NCBI GenBank assembly: GCA_016927935.1
Contig: JAFGLS010000195.1
Location: 1 to 64,000, forward strand
Length of the DNA: 64,000 nt
Direction of reading: 5' to 3'
From: Syntrophaceae bacterium
GTDB lineage: Bacteria; Desulfobacterota; Syntrophia; Syntrophales; Smithellaceae
In this document: piece after piece, positions 19,230 to 29,929 of the stretch
Position numbering within the stretch: position 1 is the stretch's first letter
How the letters are laid out: the number at the start of each line of letters is the position of its first letter
Made by a program: the position numbers and the translations under genes
Notes under the pieces: model-generated
Database searches by the model: none
What the model saw: the letters and a program-made list of their open reading frames with translations, nothing else
What the model was told of the DNA's origin: nothing

Positions 19230-20943
19230 CCTTAAACTGCAAATTATATAGACGGAAATATTCGCCTTGCTTTTGCATCAACATTTCATGATTGCCTTGC
19301 TCAACGATTTCTCCATTGACTAAAACAATGATTCTATCGGCATTCCGAACTGTGGAAAGCCGATGCGCTATAACCAGAGTAGTGCGGCCTTTCATCAGAT
19401 TATCCAGCGCCTCCTGCACTTCCAGTTCCGCTTCTGTATCCAAAGATGAAGTTGCCTCGTCAAGAATTAAAATAGGAGCGTTTTTCAATATAGCCCGGGC
19501 GATACAAAGACGCTGTTTTTCACCGCCGGAAATTTTAGTGCCCAATTCTCCAATATTTGTGTCATACCCCTTGGGCATTTTCATGATGAATTCATGGGCA
19601 TTAGCGGCTTTGGCCGCCTGAATAATATCATCCTCGCTTTTTTCAAAACTGCCATAAGCTATATTATTTCTTACTGTATCATTAAAAAGAATTGTCTGCT
19701 GAGTGACTATGGCAATCTGCCTGCGCAGTGATTGCAGAGACACATCCCTTATGTCATGACCATCAATTAGAATACGGCCTTCACTGACATCATAGAATCT
19801 TGGTATCAGATTAACGAGCGATGTCTTTCCTCCTCCGCTCATACCAACAAAAGCGATAACTTCTCCTGCTTTTACGGAAAGTTGTATCTTTTTCAACACA
19901 GGCAGTTTTTCATAGCAGAAGGTAACATTCTCAATATTTATGCCTTTATTGACAGGAGAAAGTTCCAATGCGCCGGGTTTATTTTTAATATCGGGAGCGA
20001 GATCGATGATGCTGAAAACTCTCTCCGCACTGGCAATCCCCTGATTAATTGTATTATTGACTTGTGTAAGCCTTTTAATCGGTTCATAAAGCATCAACAC
20101 TGCTGTAAGGAAAGAAAAAAACGTACCGGGAGTGGATTTCCCCTCTAAAACATTGTAGCCGCCGTAAAAAATCACGGCAGCGATTCCCACGCCGCCTAAG
20201 AATTCCATCAATGGGTGAGAAAGGGCTTTAACAGTAACTGCCTTCATGTTTAGTTTAAAGAAGCGTTCATTTTCACCCGCAAACCTTTTGTTTTCATATT
20301 TTTCCATTCCAAAGGCTTTGACGATGCGGGTTCCGGAAATTGTTTCCTGCAAAAGAGAACTAAGATTAGCCATTGTTACCTGTGTTGAAGTGGTTACCTT
20401 GCGTATCTTCTTTCCGAATTCGGAAATAGGGTAAATTGTAAGAGGGAAAATAATCATGGCAATAAGGGCCAGTTTCCAATCCGTGTAAAAAATTACACAG
20501 ATTAAAGAAAAAATCGTGAAAGAATCCTTGATCATACTGGTCACGACGTCTGATACTGAGTTTTGAAGATAGGCAACATCATTGGTAATCCGCGACATGA
20601 GCAGGCCTGTCGGGTGCTGGGCAAAAAAAGACAAGGATTGTTTCTGAATTTGCTCGTAGAGTTTATTGCGCAGATCAGTAACGATACGCAATCCTATAAA
20701 GTTCATTAAGACAGACTGAATGTAGGTGCACACGCCTTTGACTAAAAAAATCATCACGACAACAATGGGAAGCCATTTCAGCGCGGTGGGATTCTTTGCC
20801 AGGAAAATATCATCCAGCACCGGTTTAACCAATAAAGCCTGGGATGAGGTTAACGCTCCGGCTATTACCATGCAGACTACGGAAAAGAAAAAACGCGTAA
20901 CGTAAGGGCGACCAAGACCAAGGAGACGTTTAAATGTATTCAT
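19180..20943 (-). CDS. msbA: Lipid A export ABC transporter/permease MsbA
   Basis: TM domain plus NBD: AFVGMSGGGKTSLVNLIPRFYD, SGGEKQRLCIARAILKNAPILILDEATSSLDTEAE. Confidence 0.9.
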   Translation of the reverse strand: MNTFKRLLGLGRPYVTRFFFSVVCMVIAGALTSSQALLVKPVLDDIFLAKNPTALKWLPIVVVMIFLVKGVCTYIQSVLMNFIGLRIVTDLRNKLYEQIQKQSLSFFAQHPTGLLMSRITNDVAYLQNSVSDVVTSMIKDSFTIFSLICVIFYTDWKLALIAMIIFPLTIYPISEFGKKIRKVTTSTQVTMANLSSLLQETISGTRIVKAFGMEKYENKRFAGENERFFKLNMKAVTVKALSHPLMEFLGGVGIAAVIFYGGYNVLEGKSTPGTFFSFLTAVLMLYEPIKRLTQVNNTINQGIASAERVFSIIDLAPDIKNKPGALELSPVNKGINIENVTFCYEKLPVLKKIQLSVKAGEVIAFVGMSGGGKTSLVNLIPRFYDVSEGRILIDGHDIRDVSLQSLRRQIAIVTQQTILFNDTVRNNIAYGSFEKSEDDIIQAAKAANAHEFIMKMPKGYDTNIGELGTKISGGEKQRLCIARAILKNAPILILDEATSSLDTEAELEVQEALDNLMKGRTTLVIAHRLSTVRNADRIIVLVNGEIVEQGNHEMLMQKQGEYFRLYNLQFKDEGNDEKNNQLAKDMG

Positions 20944-20959
20944 ATTTTTTTTGTTTCCT

Positions 20960-22105
20960 TTATAACATATCCAATGCCATTTGAGCAGTTCTTACCGCTG
21001 CTCCGGGCTCACCCAGCATGGTTTGGATAGCCTTTAACTCTTTTATCATTTCCTGTCTTCTTTCTCCATTTTTTAAAATAGACAGTGTTTCTTCGGCAAT
21101 ACCTACGCCACTGGCATCACTTTGAATAAGTTCCGGAACAATCATTTTCCCGGCAATGATGTTGACCAAACCAATGTGTTGCTGCCTGATGATCATCCTG
21201 CCGATCAGCGCTGAAAAAGGGGACACCTTATATACGATAATCATGGGTACACCCAACAATCCGGTTTCCAGCGTTGCCGTTCCTGATGTAACAATTGCCA
21301 GATCACAGCAGGCGATGACATCATAGGTCTGCCCGGAAACAATTTCTACATTTAACCCGAAAGAATCAATGATCTCTTTGACGTTTTTTTCTTCCATAGT
21401 ATCCGCCAAGGGGAGAATGCATTGTACATCAGAAATTTTTGGGGAAATGATTTGAATGGCACGCAACATCTCCGGCAACAGTCTGGATATTTCCGCGGTC
21501 CGGCTGCCGGGAACAAGCCCGATGGTCGTTTTATTTTCAGACAAACCAAAATGAATTCTTGCCTGCGATTGAGTAAAAGCAGTTTTGACCATATCTCTCA
21601 GGGGATGGCCGACATAGTTGACGGTAAACCCGTGCGCAGCGTAAAAATCCACTTCAAAAGGCAAAATAACGGCCATTTTGCTGACAAGCTTTTTTATTTT
21701 TTCGACTCTTCCGCTACGCCACGCCCAGACCTGAGGGCTTATGTAATACAAAATCTTTATACCTCTTTTACCGGCGGCTTTGGCTATCGACAAATTAAAA
21801 TCAGGATAGTCAATCAAAATGACCAGATCAGGCTGGCGCTCATCCAATGACTTTTTCATCATGGCCATAATTTTTAATATATTTCTTAATTTAGAAACAA
21901 CCTCAGTCAGACCGACGACTGCCATTTCTGAAGCATCTGCCAGAACTTCCACTCCTTCTTCACGCAGTTTTTTTCCGCCGATGCCGTAAAAAATCAGATC
22001 CGAATTGATTTTTAACATCTCCCGGACAAGATTTGCTCCATGCAAATCGCCGGATGCTTCACCGGCAATAATCATTACGGTTTTATTTTTATTTTCAGTT
22101 TTCAT
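20960..22105 (-). CDS. lpxB: Lipid-A-disaccharide synthase
   Basis: IIAGEASGDLHGANLVREM, YISPQVWAWRSGRVEKIKKLV. Confidence 0.96.
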   Translation of the reverse strand: MKTENKNKTVMIIAGEASGDLHGANLVREMLKINSDLIFYGIGGKKLREEGVEVLADASEMAVVGLTEVVSKLRNILKIMAMMKKSLDERQPDLVILIDYPDFNLSIAKAAGKRGIKILYYISPQVWAWRSGRVEKIKKLVSKMAVILPFEVDFYAAHGFTVNYVGHPLRDMVKTAFTQSQARIHFGLSENKTTIGLVPGSRTAEISRLLPEMLRAIQIISPKISDVQCILPLADTMEEKNVKEIIDSFGLNVEIVSGQTYDVIACCDLAIVTSGTATLETGLLGVPMIIVYKVSPFSALIGRMIIRQQHIGLVNIIAGKMIVPELIQSDASGVGIAEETLSILKNGERRQEMIKELKAIQTMLGEPGAAVRTAQMALDML

Positions 22106-22120
22106 CGCCCGGATTTGTTT

Positions 22121-23215
22121 TTAAAAGACACTATTAATAACGTCGGCAATAAGCCTTATTTCTTCCAGTTTTAACTCCGGAAACATTGGCAGAGAAAGGA
22201 CTTCCCGAGAACACTTTTCGCTTTGCGGAAGTTTGTCTGAATAATTATATAACTTCAGAAAAACCTCCTGCTGGTGAAGGGGAACGGGATAATAAACGGC
22301 GGATGATATGTCTTTCTTTTGAAGTGCGTCAGCCAGAAAATCGCGATTTTTCGCTCGAATGGTAAATTGATGGTAAACATGTTCACAACCGGATGCTCCC
22401 ACCGGTAATATTGTATTTTTACTTTTGATTGCGTCACAATACGCCGCCGCGTTAAGACGACGCGCTTTGTTGAACTGATCTATCTTTTTCAGTTTAACGC
22501 GAATTATGGCAGCCTGAATTTCATCAAGGCGGCTGTTGTGACCGACCTGATGATGGTGGTAGCGTTTGGAACTGCCATGATTGCGCAACATTTTTACCTG
22601 TTCTGCAGTCTCTTTGTTTTTTGTGATAACCATGCCCCCGTCGCCATAGCCCGCCAGATTCTTGCTGGGGAAAAAACTAAAACACCCAATATCGCCAATA
22701 GATCCTACCTTCTTGCCTTTATATTTGGCGCCGAAAGCCTGCGCGCAATCTTCAATAACCTTGAGATTATGCTTTTTAGCTGTTTCCATAATGGGATCCA
22801 TATCAGCGGGATGACCAAACAGATGAACCGGAATAATTGCCTTCGTTCTAGAGGTTATTTTACCGGCTATCTGACTGGTGTCAATATTGTAAGTATCGGA
22901 GCAAATATCCACAAAAACAGGCTTTGCTTTTAAAAGCGCAATTACTTCCGCGGTAGCAATAAAAGTAAAAGGAGTCGTAATCACCTCGTCTCCTTCTTTG
23001 ATATCGCAGGCACGCAAAGCCAAAAGCAACGCGTCCGTGCCATTGGCAACACCCACAGCATAAGACAGATCGTGATAAGCGGCAATTTCTCCTTCCAGTG
23101 CGTTGACGTTGGGACCCAAAATAAAACGTGTTTCTTCCAAAACATTACTTATTGCAGCGTCAATCTCCTCTTTCAGATCTTGATACTGCCTTTTTAAATC
23201 AACCATGGGAATCAT
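22121..23215 (-). CDS. DegT/DnrJ/EryC1 aminotransferase; GnnB-like (UDP-GlcNAc3N pathway) from context
   Basis: VGVANGTDALLLALRACDIKEGDEVITTPFTFIATAE, CFSFFPSKNLAGYGDGGM; sits between lpxA and lpxB beside an oxidoreductase. Confidence 0.88.
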   Translation of the reverse strand: MIPMVDLKRQYQDLKEEIDAAISNVLEETRFILGPNVNALEGEIAAYHDLSYAVGVANGTDALLLALRACDIKEGDEVITTPFTFIATAEVIALLKAKPVFVDICSDTYNIDTSQIAGKITSRTKAIIPVHLFGHPADMDPIMETAKKHNLKVIEDCAQAFGAKYKGKKVGSIGDIGCFSFFPSKNLAGYGDGGMVITKNKETAEQVKMLRNHGSSKRYHHHQVGHNSRLDEIQAAIIRVKLKKIDQFNKARRLNAAAYCDAIKSKNTILPVGASGCEHVYHQFTIRAKNRDFLADALQKKDISSAVYYPVPLHQQEVFLKLYNYSDKLPQSEKCSREVLSLPMFPELKLEEIRLIADVINSVF

Positions 23216-24165
23216 TTCAACATATCCTCGGCTATTTTTATTTTTCTTAATATTTCAACGGCCAATGCCAGAGATTTTCGCGCTTCCTCACCGGAAACAA
23301 CCGGTTTAGAACGACTAAAGACGGCATTGACAAAGGAACTAATTTCTTCTTCCAGTGGATCGTGAATGCCCACCTCTAGATTATTTTGCATTATCTGCAA
23401 CTGCCCGGCTTCGTTTCTTCCCTTGACCAGGGAAATAACTTCCCGCTTCTGACAATCAACCGAATGATATCCCTCAGGACTGAAAAAACGTATTTTTTGC
23501 ATCGTCTTGGCACTGATGCGGCTGGCTGTGATATTGGCTGTACAGCCGCAGGCAAAAGAAATCCTCGCGTTGGCAATATCAATTTTATCGCAAAGGACCG
23601 GCACACCCACGGCATCCACTGCGATAACAGGAGAGTTGACAAATTTTACAATTATATCCAGATCGTGAATCATCAAATCCAGAATTACATCAACATCAGT
23701 GCCGCGTTCAAAGAACGGATGTAATCTGTGTGATTCAATAAACAGAGGTTTTTGGATAACTTTTTCCAAAGCCATGATGGCTGGATTGAATCTTTCGACA
23801 AAGCCGACTTGCAGAACAAGTTTCTTTTTTTCAGCAATTTTAATTAATTCATCGGCTTCCTTCAATGTCAGACAAATTGGCTTTTCTATAAGGACATCCA
23901 CGCCTGCCTGTAGAAATTCTTTGGCGATTTTGTAATGATCGCTCGTCGGGACGGCAATGCTCACCGCGTCAACTTTGCCGATCATGCCGCAACAATCCGC
24001 AAAGGCGGAGCATTTATAAGTTTCCGCTGCTTTCTGCGCACGATCCGGGAAGTTATCCGCTACGGCAACAATTTCGCAAGATTCTAATTTTTGATATTTC
24101 TGCAAATGATAGTTGCCTAAATGGCCGATTCCGACAACACCAACTTTTATTTTCTTTTTTTTCAT
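23212..24165 (-). CDS. Gfo/Idh/MocA family oxidoreductase; GnnA-like from context
   Basis: KVGVVGIGHLGNYHLQKYQKL, DVLIEKPICLTLKEADELI; 4-nt overlap with the DegT gene. Confidence 0.88.
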   Translation of the reverse strand: MKKKKIKVGVVGIGHLGNYHLQKYQKLESCEIVAVADNFPDRAQKAAETYKCSAFADCCGMIGKVDAVSIAVPTSDHYKIAKEFLQAGVDVLIEKPICLTLKEADELIKIAEKKKLVLQVGFVERFNPAIMALEKVIQKPLFIESHRLHPFFERGTDVDVILDLMIHDLDIIVKFVNSPVIAVDAVGVPVLCDKIDIANARISFACGCTANITASRISAKTMQKIRFFSPEGYHSVDCQKREVISLVKGRNEAGQLQIMQNNLEVGIHDPLEEEISSFVNAVFSRSKPVVSGEEARKSLALAVEILRKIKIAEDMLK

Positions 24166-24175
24166 TTCCTGCGGA

Positions 24176-24949
24176 TTAGCGGCAAAAGCCCCTTTCTGAT
24201 TCCTTGATAAATTTTATAAAATGTTTCGTTTCCGGCAGATCTTCCACGTCTGATTCCGCTCTTTTTAACGCGTCCTTCAAGCGCAACTTGGAACGAAAAA
24301 TAATGCGGTAGGCTTCGCTAAGCGCTTTAATGGTCTTTTCGGGAAAATTCTTTCTTTTCAAACCGATCAAATTCAAACCGAAAAGTTTGGCATGGTTTCC
24401 CTGAGCAATGGTATAGGGAGGAACATCCTTGACCGCAGCGGAGCATCCTCCAATCATGCAGTGCGTACCAACACGGCAGAACTGATGCACTCCTGTTAAA
24501 CCGCTGATGTTTGCATAATCCTCAACAAGAACATGGCCGGCCAATGTCGCCGCATTGGCCATGATAACATTGCTGCCCAGTTGACAATTATGGGCAACAT
24601 GGGCATACGCCATAATCAGGTTGTGATCTCCCATAATAGTCGTGCCAATGTCTGCTGTTGTCGAGCGATGAATCGTCACAAATTCCCTGATAACGTTGAA
24701 ATTGCCGATAATCACCCGGGTCTTTTCTCCTTTATATTTCAAGTCCTGAGGAGGAGCGCCAATTGAACAAAACTGAAAGATATGGCAGTTTTCCCCAATT
24801 TGAGTAAAATCATCAATTACCGTATGCGGACCGATAACAGTGTTTTTTCCTATTTTAACATCAGAACCAATTACTGCATACGGACCGATTTCCACGCCTT
24901 CTTCCAATTTCACATCGGAAGAAATAATAGCCGTAGGATGAATTTTCAT
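24176..24949 (-). CDS. lpxA: UDP-N-acetylglucosamine acyltransferase
   Basis: Hexapeptide repeats, [46 protein letters not shown]. Confidence 0.95.
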   Translation of the reverse strand: MKIHPTAIISSDVKLEEGVEIGPYAVIGSDVKIGKNTVIGPHTVIDDFTQIGENCHIFQFCSIGAPPQDLKYKGEKTRVIIGNFNVIREFVTIHRSTTADIGTTIMGDHNLIMAYAHVAHNCQLGSNVIMANAATLAGHVLVEDYANISGLTGVHQFCRVGTHCMIGGCSAAVKDVPPYTIAQGNHAKLFGLNLIGLKRKNFPEKTIKALSEAYRIIFRSKLRLKDALKRAESDVEDLPETKHFIKFIKESERGFCR

Positions 24950-25990
24950 TTATTTAACCTTCTTCTGGAATTTTTTTTCAAGACTATCAACTTTTTTTAC
25001 AAGATCCCTAAATGTGGCTCTTATCTCGGGAAGTTTTGACCGGCAGGCTTCAAACTGCAGCCATTCTTTATAAGGCAGCTGCGGATTTCCGCCGACAATT
25101 TCACCGGGTTTGATATCTCTATGAATCCCTGAACCAGCGGCAATCATTACGTTGTCGCCGATACTGATATGACCGACCATACCGGCCTGTCCGCCGACCA
25201 ATACGCTTTTCCCCAGTTTAGTGCTTCCGGAAATGCCGACTTGGGCAGTGATAACCGAATTTTCTCCAATAACAACATTATGGGCAATTTGAACCAGATT
25301 ATCAATTTTTACATTGCGCTGAATCCAAGTTTTTCCCAGCGTAGCCCTGTCAATAGTCGTATTGGCGCCGATTTCCACATCATTATCAATCTGTACAAAA
25401 CCAACCTGGGGAATTTTTATATTTTGCCTGCCGGGAGAAGCAAAACCAAACCCGTCTGCACCGATTATAACTCCGGAATGCAAAATTACCCTATTGCCAA
25501 TAACGCATGAGTGATGGACGGTGACATTGGCATATATTATTGAATTTTCTCCTATGGAGACGTTTTTACCGATGAAAACACCGGGATAAACAACAGTTCC
25601 TTTGCCGATCTTTACTCCTTTGGAGATAAAAGCACGGGGAAAAATTGTGGCTTTGGAAGATACTTCCACACCATCTTCAATATAAGCATCAGAACTTATA
25701 CCGCTGCGGCCATGGTCTGCAGGATAAAAAAGATCCAGTAATTTCACCAATGCGACGTAAGGCTCAGAAACTACAATTAGGTTTTTCCCTTCTGCCGTTG
25801 TCTGCGGAGAAACAAGAATTGCCGATGCTTTTGTTGTTTTCAGATTTTTCAAATATTTCTTATTGGCAATAAAGGTAAGATCACCTTTATCTGCCTCTTC
25901 AATGGATCGTATATTGCTGATAATAATATCTTCCGACCCAATGATGGTGCCGCCAATAAACGCGGCTATCTCCATAAGCGTCATTTTCAT
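24950..25990 (-). CDS. lpxD: UDP-3-O-acylglucosamine N-acyltransferase
   Basis: [47 protein letters not shown]. Confidence 0.96.
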   Translation of the reverse strand: MKMTLMEIAAFIGGTIIGSEDIIISNIRSIEEADKGDLTFIANKKYLKNLKTTKASAILVSPQTTAEGKNLIVVSEPYVALVKLLDLFYPADHGRSGISSDAYIEDGVEVSSKATIFPRAFISKGVKIGKGTVVYPGVFIGKNVSIGENSIIYANVTVHHSCVIGNRVILHSGVIIGADGFGFASPGRQNIKIPQVGFVQIDNDVEIGANTTIDRATLGKTWIQRNVKIDNLVQIAHNVVIGENSVITAQVGISGSTKLGKSVLVGGQAGMVGHISIGDNVMIAAGSGIHRDIKPGEIVGGNPQLPYKEWLQFEACRSKLPEIRATFRDLVKKVDSLEKKFQKKVK

Positions 25991-26008
25991 TTAGCCAATG
26001 TCTTCCTG

Positions 26009-26527
26009 TTATTTAATTTTATTGAATTCTTCGGTAACTTTCTTACTGAAGTCACTTTCCTTAGCATAATAAGGAATGGGCATGGTTGCCAAATCGATAA
26101 CCAGAGTATATTTTTCCTTTTCGGCAATGGAACGGACAACTTTAATTATTCCGGGCATCAGTTTCTGAGTCATTTCTTGATCCCGTTTTTTAAGCTCGTC
26201 ATTTGTGTCATTAACCAGTAGTTGATAGTCTCTCATTTTCTTTTGATAAGCTGCTTCCTTTTCATTTCGCGAACTCTGGGTCATAATTGAACTTTGTTTT
26301 TCCAGCTCTTCCTTCATTTTCTTCAGCTCTTTTTCTGCCGCCTTAATTTTCTGAGTTTCCTTTTCATAAAACTTCTTGAAATCTTCAGCAGCCTTTTTCC
26401 CAGCATTAGATTCCTGCATAATTTCCTGCAAGTTGATAAAGCCAATTTTATCAACAGCCAAAGCACTTATGCTCCATAGAAAAATAAATAATGTAATTAT
26501 TGTCATCAGGTAAATATTTCTTTTCAT
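26009..26527 (-). CDS. OmpH/Skp family periplasmic chaperone
   Basis: Signal peptide, KIGFINLQEIMQESNAGKKAAEDFKKF, coiled coil; adjacent to bamA. Confidence 0.88.
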   Translation of the reverse strand: MKRNIYLMTIITLFIFLWSISALAVDKIGFINLQEIMQESNAGKKAAEDFKKFYEKETQKIKAAEKELKKMKEELEKQSSIMTQSSRNEKEAAYQKKMRDYQLLVNDTNDELKKRDQEMTQKLMPGIIKVVRSIAEKEKYTLVIDLATMPIPYYAKESDFSKKVTEEFNKIK

Positions 26528-26575
26528 TTAAAGTCTCCTCTCTTAATTTATGTCAAAAATTTTTCCCAATTATAT

Positions 26576-29245
26576 TTACATCGGCATTCCAATAGTAAAT
26601 TCCCAACGTCCGGATGACGTATCGTTCAAGTCTCCACGATCAAGTATCCGGCCATATTCAAGCCTTAAAGGACCGATTGGCGAGTACCAGCGAATGCCGC
26701 CTCCAAATGACTTCCGTAAATCACCAACATCATATTTGCCGTCCCAGGAATTACCTGCGTCATAGAAAACGACAAGCTTCATTCCGGAATCTTTTATAAA
26801 GGGCAGTATTAATTCGAAATTAAATATCAACATATTCGTGCCGCCTATTACATCAGAAGTTCCTCCATTTGTAGGTCCGACATAACGAAATCCGCGCAGA
26901 GAATTGATGCCACCCAGAACATACCTGTTGGCAACGGGAATTAATTTCTCCATCTTACGTTCTATTTTTATTTCATCATAACCCTGAATATAACCGATTC
27001 GGCCTTTGGCAGCGAAAACGACATCAAAAAACAGAGGGAAATAGGTGAATAAACTTGCGCCATATTGCGTGTAATAAGCGTCGCCTCCCAATGGTCCGCC
27101 CGCATGTGTAACAGAAAGATTGGTCTTGGTTCCCATGGAGGGGAAAATATAGTCGTCTGTTGTATCACGAATAAAAGATAGTGTTGCGGCGCTGGTAACT
27201 GTTTTACCCTCTTGCTCTTTAACGTAGTCAGTAGCTAACGACGAAATATCTTTTATATCGTCTGTGTAATATTTATAACCTAAATAGCCGACAACCCTTT
27301 CAAAAAGAGGATAACCAAAAGTTAAACCTGTGCCCTGAGAATCCACTTTATAATAGTCATATTCTCTTAAATATTTCCAGATATCTACCTTGCACCAAAG
27401 CGGCAAATCAAAAAGCCATGGTTCCGTGAAGGACAGATCATAATTATTCATTTGAGAACCCAGTGACGCTCTCAGACTTAAAATCTGGCCATAGCCCAGA
27501 AAATTTTGCTGAATAATTTGAGCCATTCCTATGAACTTATCAGAGGCGCTATAGCCTGCACCGAGCATAAACATACCCGTACTTTTTTCCTTAACACGGA
27601 TATTGATATCAGTTGTATTTTCATCAGTACCCTTTTCTGTTTGAAAATCAACTTCTTCAAAATATCTTAATCTGTTTAGCTTGGCGTAACTGCTTTTTAA
27701 TTTGCTGCTGGAATAAAGATCGCCTTCGGCTACATTCAACTGACGCCGGATAACCTTATCACGGGTAATAGTATTGCCAAAAATATTGATATGACTTATA
27801 TAAATCGGTTCACCCTTGTTTATTTGAAAATCAACATCAACCAACTGCTCATTTTCCTTTCTATCAATTTTGGGGTTAACATTAGCATTGGCGTAACCTT
27901 CATCATTACAGGCTTGTGTAAGTTGATCCAAGTCTCTAATAATTGCTTCCCTGCTATAATCATCGCCCCTTTTAACTTTAAGGGACTTGGACAATTCTTC
28001 TCTTGATTTTTCCAGTAAATCACCGGAAATTTCCACCTTACCTACTTTAAATCTTTTTCCTTCCTGGATTTTTATTTTTACATAAACTCCTTTTTCATCG
28101 GTAGTTATTTCAGGATCGGCAACCTGAGCATCAATAAAACCATTGTTGAGATAATAAGCGTTTATTTTGCCGACGTCCTGTTTGAGCTGATCGCGTTTCA
28201 ACAAACCGGAATCGGTAATAAAAGAAAAAAATCCTTTTTCTGAAGTACTCATTATTTTTTTCAATTCTTTAGATCTATATGCTTCGTTGCCTTCAAAAGT
28301 GATCGTTCTAATATAGAGTCTGTCGTTTTCTTTTATATCAAGAATAACTCGAAAATCTTTTTCTCCATCCTGTTCGACTCTGTCTTTTATTTCTGCATTA
28401 TAATAGCCCTTGCTGTCATAAAGTGCCTTTATCTTTTCAATATCGGCTTTAATTTGTTCCTGATTAAGACTTTGTTTTGTCTTGATTGTCAAAATTTCCT
28501 GAATATCATCTTTGCTTAATGCCTTATTGCCAATTATGCTGATATCAGAAACAAGTCCTTTTTCCTGCACTGTAAATGTAATGACTTTTCCTTCGGGTGT
28601 TGAGGCAGTTTCTGCAGTTACGTCCAGAAAATAACCCATTTTAAAAATTGTTTTAATATCATCCGCTATATCAGCTTCGGAAAGAATACCACCTTTCTTA
28701 CTTTTGATTTTTGCAATGATTGCCGAATAATTTATCTTCCGGTTGCCCTGAATTTCAATGCTCGCTATTTTTTGAATCACTCCTACCCTATCAAGAATGT
28801 CCACCTTTAGCTGCCCAATAATAGCGCTAAGATTAACCACACCTCTGCCATAAGCAGAAACTGGGGATAAAGCGCTTTGCCTTTCTACATCGATTATTTT
28901 AACGTCAATGTTCAGGGATTTGCCAAACTGCGTAAGTGTTCCTGTAATCACAAAATCTGCTTCCTTTGATTTTCCGCAATCAATAGCTTTATTTTCGTCA
29001 ATACTGACGAAGCTTTCGAGGAATTCATCAGCAGGAATTATTTGAACAGATTTTTCTTTCTTTAATTCCTCTGATAAATTTTTATAAAAAGATTCACGAA
29101 TAGCCGCTTTATCCTGATTGCTGAATATTTCAAAAGGCATCACGACCATTTTCTTGACTTCTTCCGAATATACCCGTGGAACAAAAAGAATAATAAAAAA
29201 TGAAAAAATGAAAAATATTTTACATGCTGTTTTATTGGTATTCAT
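26576..29245 (-). CDS. bamA: Outer membrane protein assembly factor BamA with an extra N-terminal periplasmic domain
   Basis: Five POTRA-like segments, C-terminal GGGIRWYSPIGPLRLEYGRILD..WEFTIGMPM; signal peptide MNTNKTACKIFFIFSFFIILFVPRVYS. Confidence 0.94.
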   Translation of the reverse strand: MNTNKTACKIFFIFSFFIILFVPRVYSEEVKKMVVMPFEIFSNQDKAAIRESFYKNLSEELKKEKSVQIIPADEFLESFVSIDENKAIDCGKSKEADFVITGTLTQFGKSLNIDVKIIDVERQSALSPVSAYGRGVVNLSAIIGQLKVDILDRVGVIQKIASIEIQGNRKINYSAIIAKIKSKKGGILSEADIADDIKTIFKMGYFLDVTAETASTPEGKVITFTVQEKGLVSDISIIGNKALSKDDIQEILTIKTKQSLNQEQIKADIEKIKALYDSKGYYNAEIKDRVEQDGEKDFRVILDIKENDRLYIRTITFEGNEAYRSKELKKIMSTSEKGFFSFITDSGLLKRDQLKQDVGKINAYYLNNGFIDAQVADPEITTDEKGVYVKIKIQEGKRFKVGKVEISGDLLEKSREELSKSLKVKRGDDYSREAIIRDLDQLTQACNDEGYANANVNPKIDRKENEQLVDVDFQINKGEPIYISHINIFGNTITRDKVIRRQLNVAEGDLYSSSKLKSSYAKLNRLRYFEEVDFQTEKGTDENTTDINIRVKEKSTGMFMLGAGYSASDKFIGMAQIIQQNFLGYGQILSLRASLGSQMNNYDLSFTEPWLFDLPLWCKVDIWKYLREYDYYKVDSQGTGLTFGYPLFERVVGYLGYKYYTDDIKDISSLATDYVKEQEGKTVTSAATLSFIRDTTDDYIFPSMGTKTNLSVTHAGGPLGGDAYYTQYGASLFTYFPLFFDVVFAAKGRIGYIQGYDEIKIERKMEKLIPVANRYVLGGINSLRGFRYVGPTNGGTSDVIGGTNMLIFNFELILPFIKDSGMKLVVFYDAGNSWDGKYDVGDLRKSFGGGIRWYSPIGPLRLEYGRILDRGDLNDTSSGRWEFTIGMPM

Positions 29246-29903
29246 AAATTTCTCCATCGCGCAGAAGAATCTTCTCAGACATTCTTTCTGCCAGTAATTT
29301 ATTATGGGTGACTGTGACAAGTGTAATTTTTTTCTCCACATTCAAGTTTATCAGAATGTCTTCTATCTTTTTTCCTGTTTCTGTGTCAAGATTTCCAGTA
29401 GGTTCATCAACAAGCAATATTTCCGGCTCCATAATTAAAGCACGGGCAATTGCCACCCTCTGTTGTTCGCCTCCGGAGAGTTCTCCCGGTTTGTGCCTGA
29501 TTCTGTTGTCTAATCCAACTTCTTTGAGCAATTTGCAAGCTTTTTCTCCTGCCTGTTTTTTCTTTAGGCCTCCTATTAAAGCCGGCATCATGGTATTTTC
29601 CAAAGCATTAAACTCCGGCAGAAGATTACTGAACTGAAAAACGAATCCTATATTCGAATTGCGGAAAGAAGCTCTCTTTTTTTCTTCCCATTCAAAAACA
29701 TTACTGCCATCAATAATAAGACATCCCTTAGTGGGGTGATCCAGCATTCCCAGAATATGAATTAGGGTGCTCTTGCCCGCGCCGGAAGCACCTAGAACAG
29801 CAAGAGAAGCGCCCTTTTCTATCTCCATGTTTAGATTTCGTAAAACCTCTATTTTGTTTTCTTCTTTAAAAAATGTCTTTGATAAATTTTCCAGTACAAT
29901 CAT
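29232..29903 (-). CDS. lolD: Lipoprotein-releasing ABC transporter ATP-binding protein
   Basis: LGASGAGKSTLIHILGMLDHPTKG, LSGGEQQRVAIARALIMEPEILLVDEPTGNLD. Confidence 0.92.
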   Translation of the reverse strand: MIVLENLSKTFFKEENKIEVLRNLNMEIEKGASLAVLGASGAGKSTLIHILGMLDHPTKGCLIIDGSNVFEWEEKKRASFRNSNIGFVFQFSNLLPEFNALENTMMPALIGGLKKKQAGEKACKLLKEVGLDNRIRHKPGELSGGEQQRVAIARALIMEPEILLVDEPTGNLDTETGKKIEDILINLNVEKKITLVTVTHNKLLAERMSEKILLRDGEIYEYQ

Positions 29904-29929
29904 AATGACTTACATTAAGCATTTATTTG

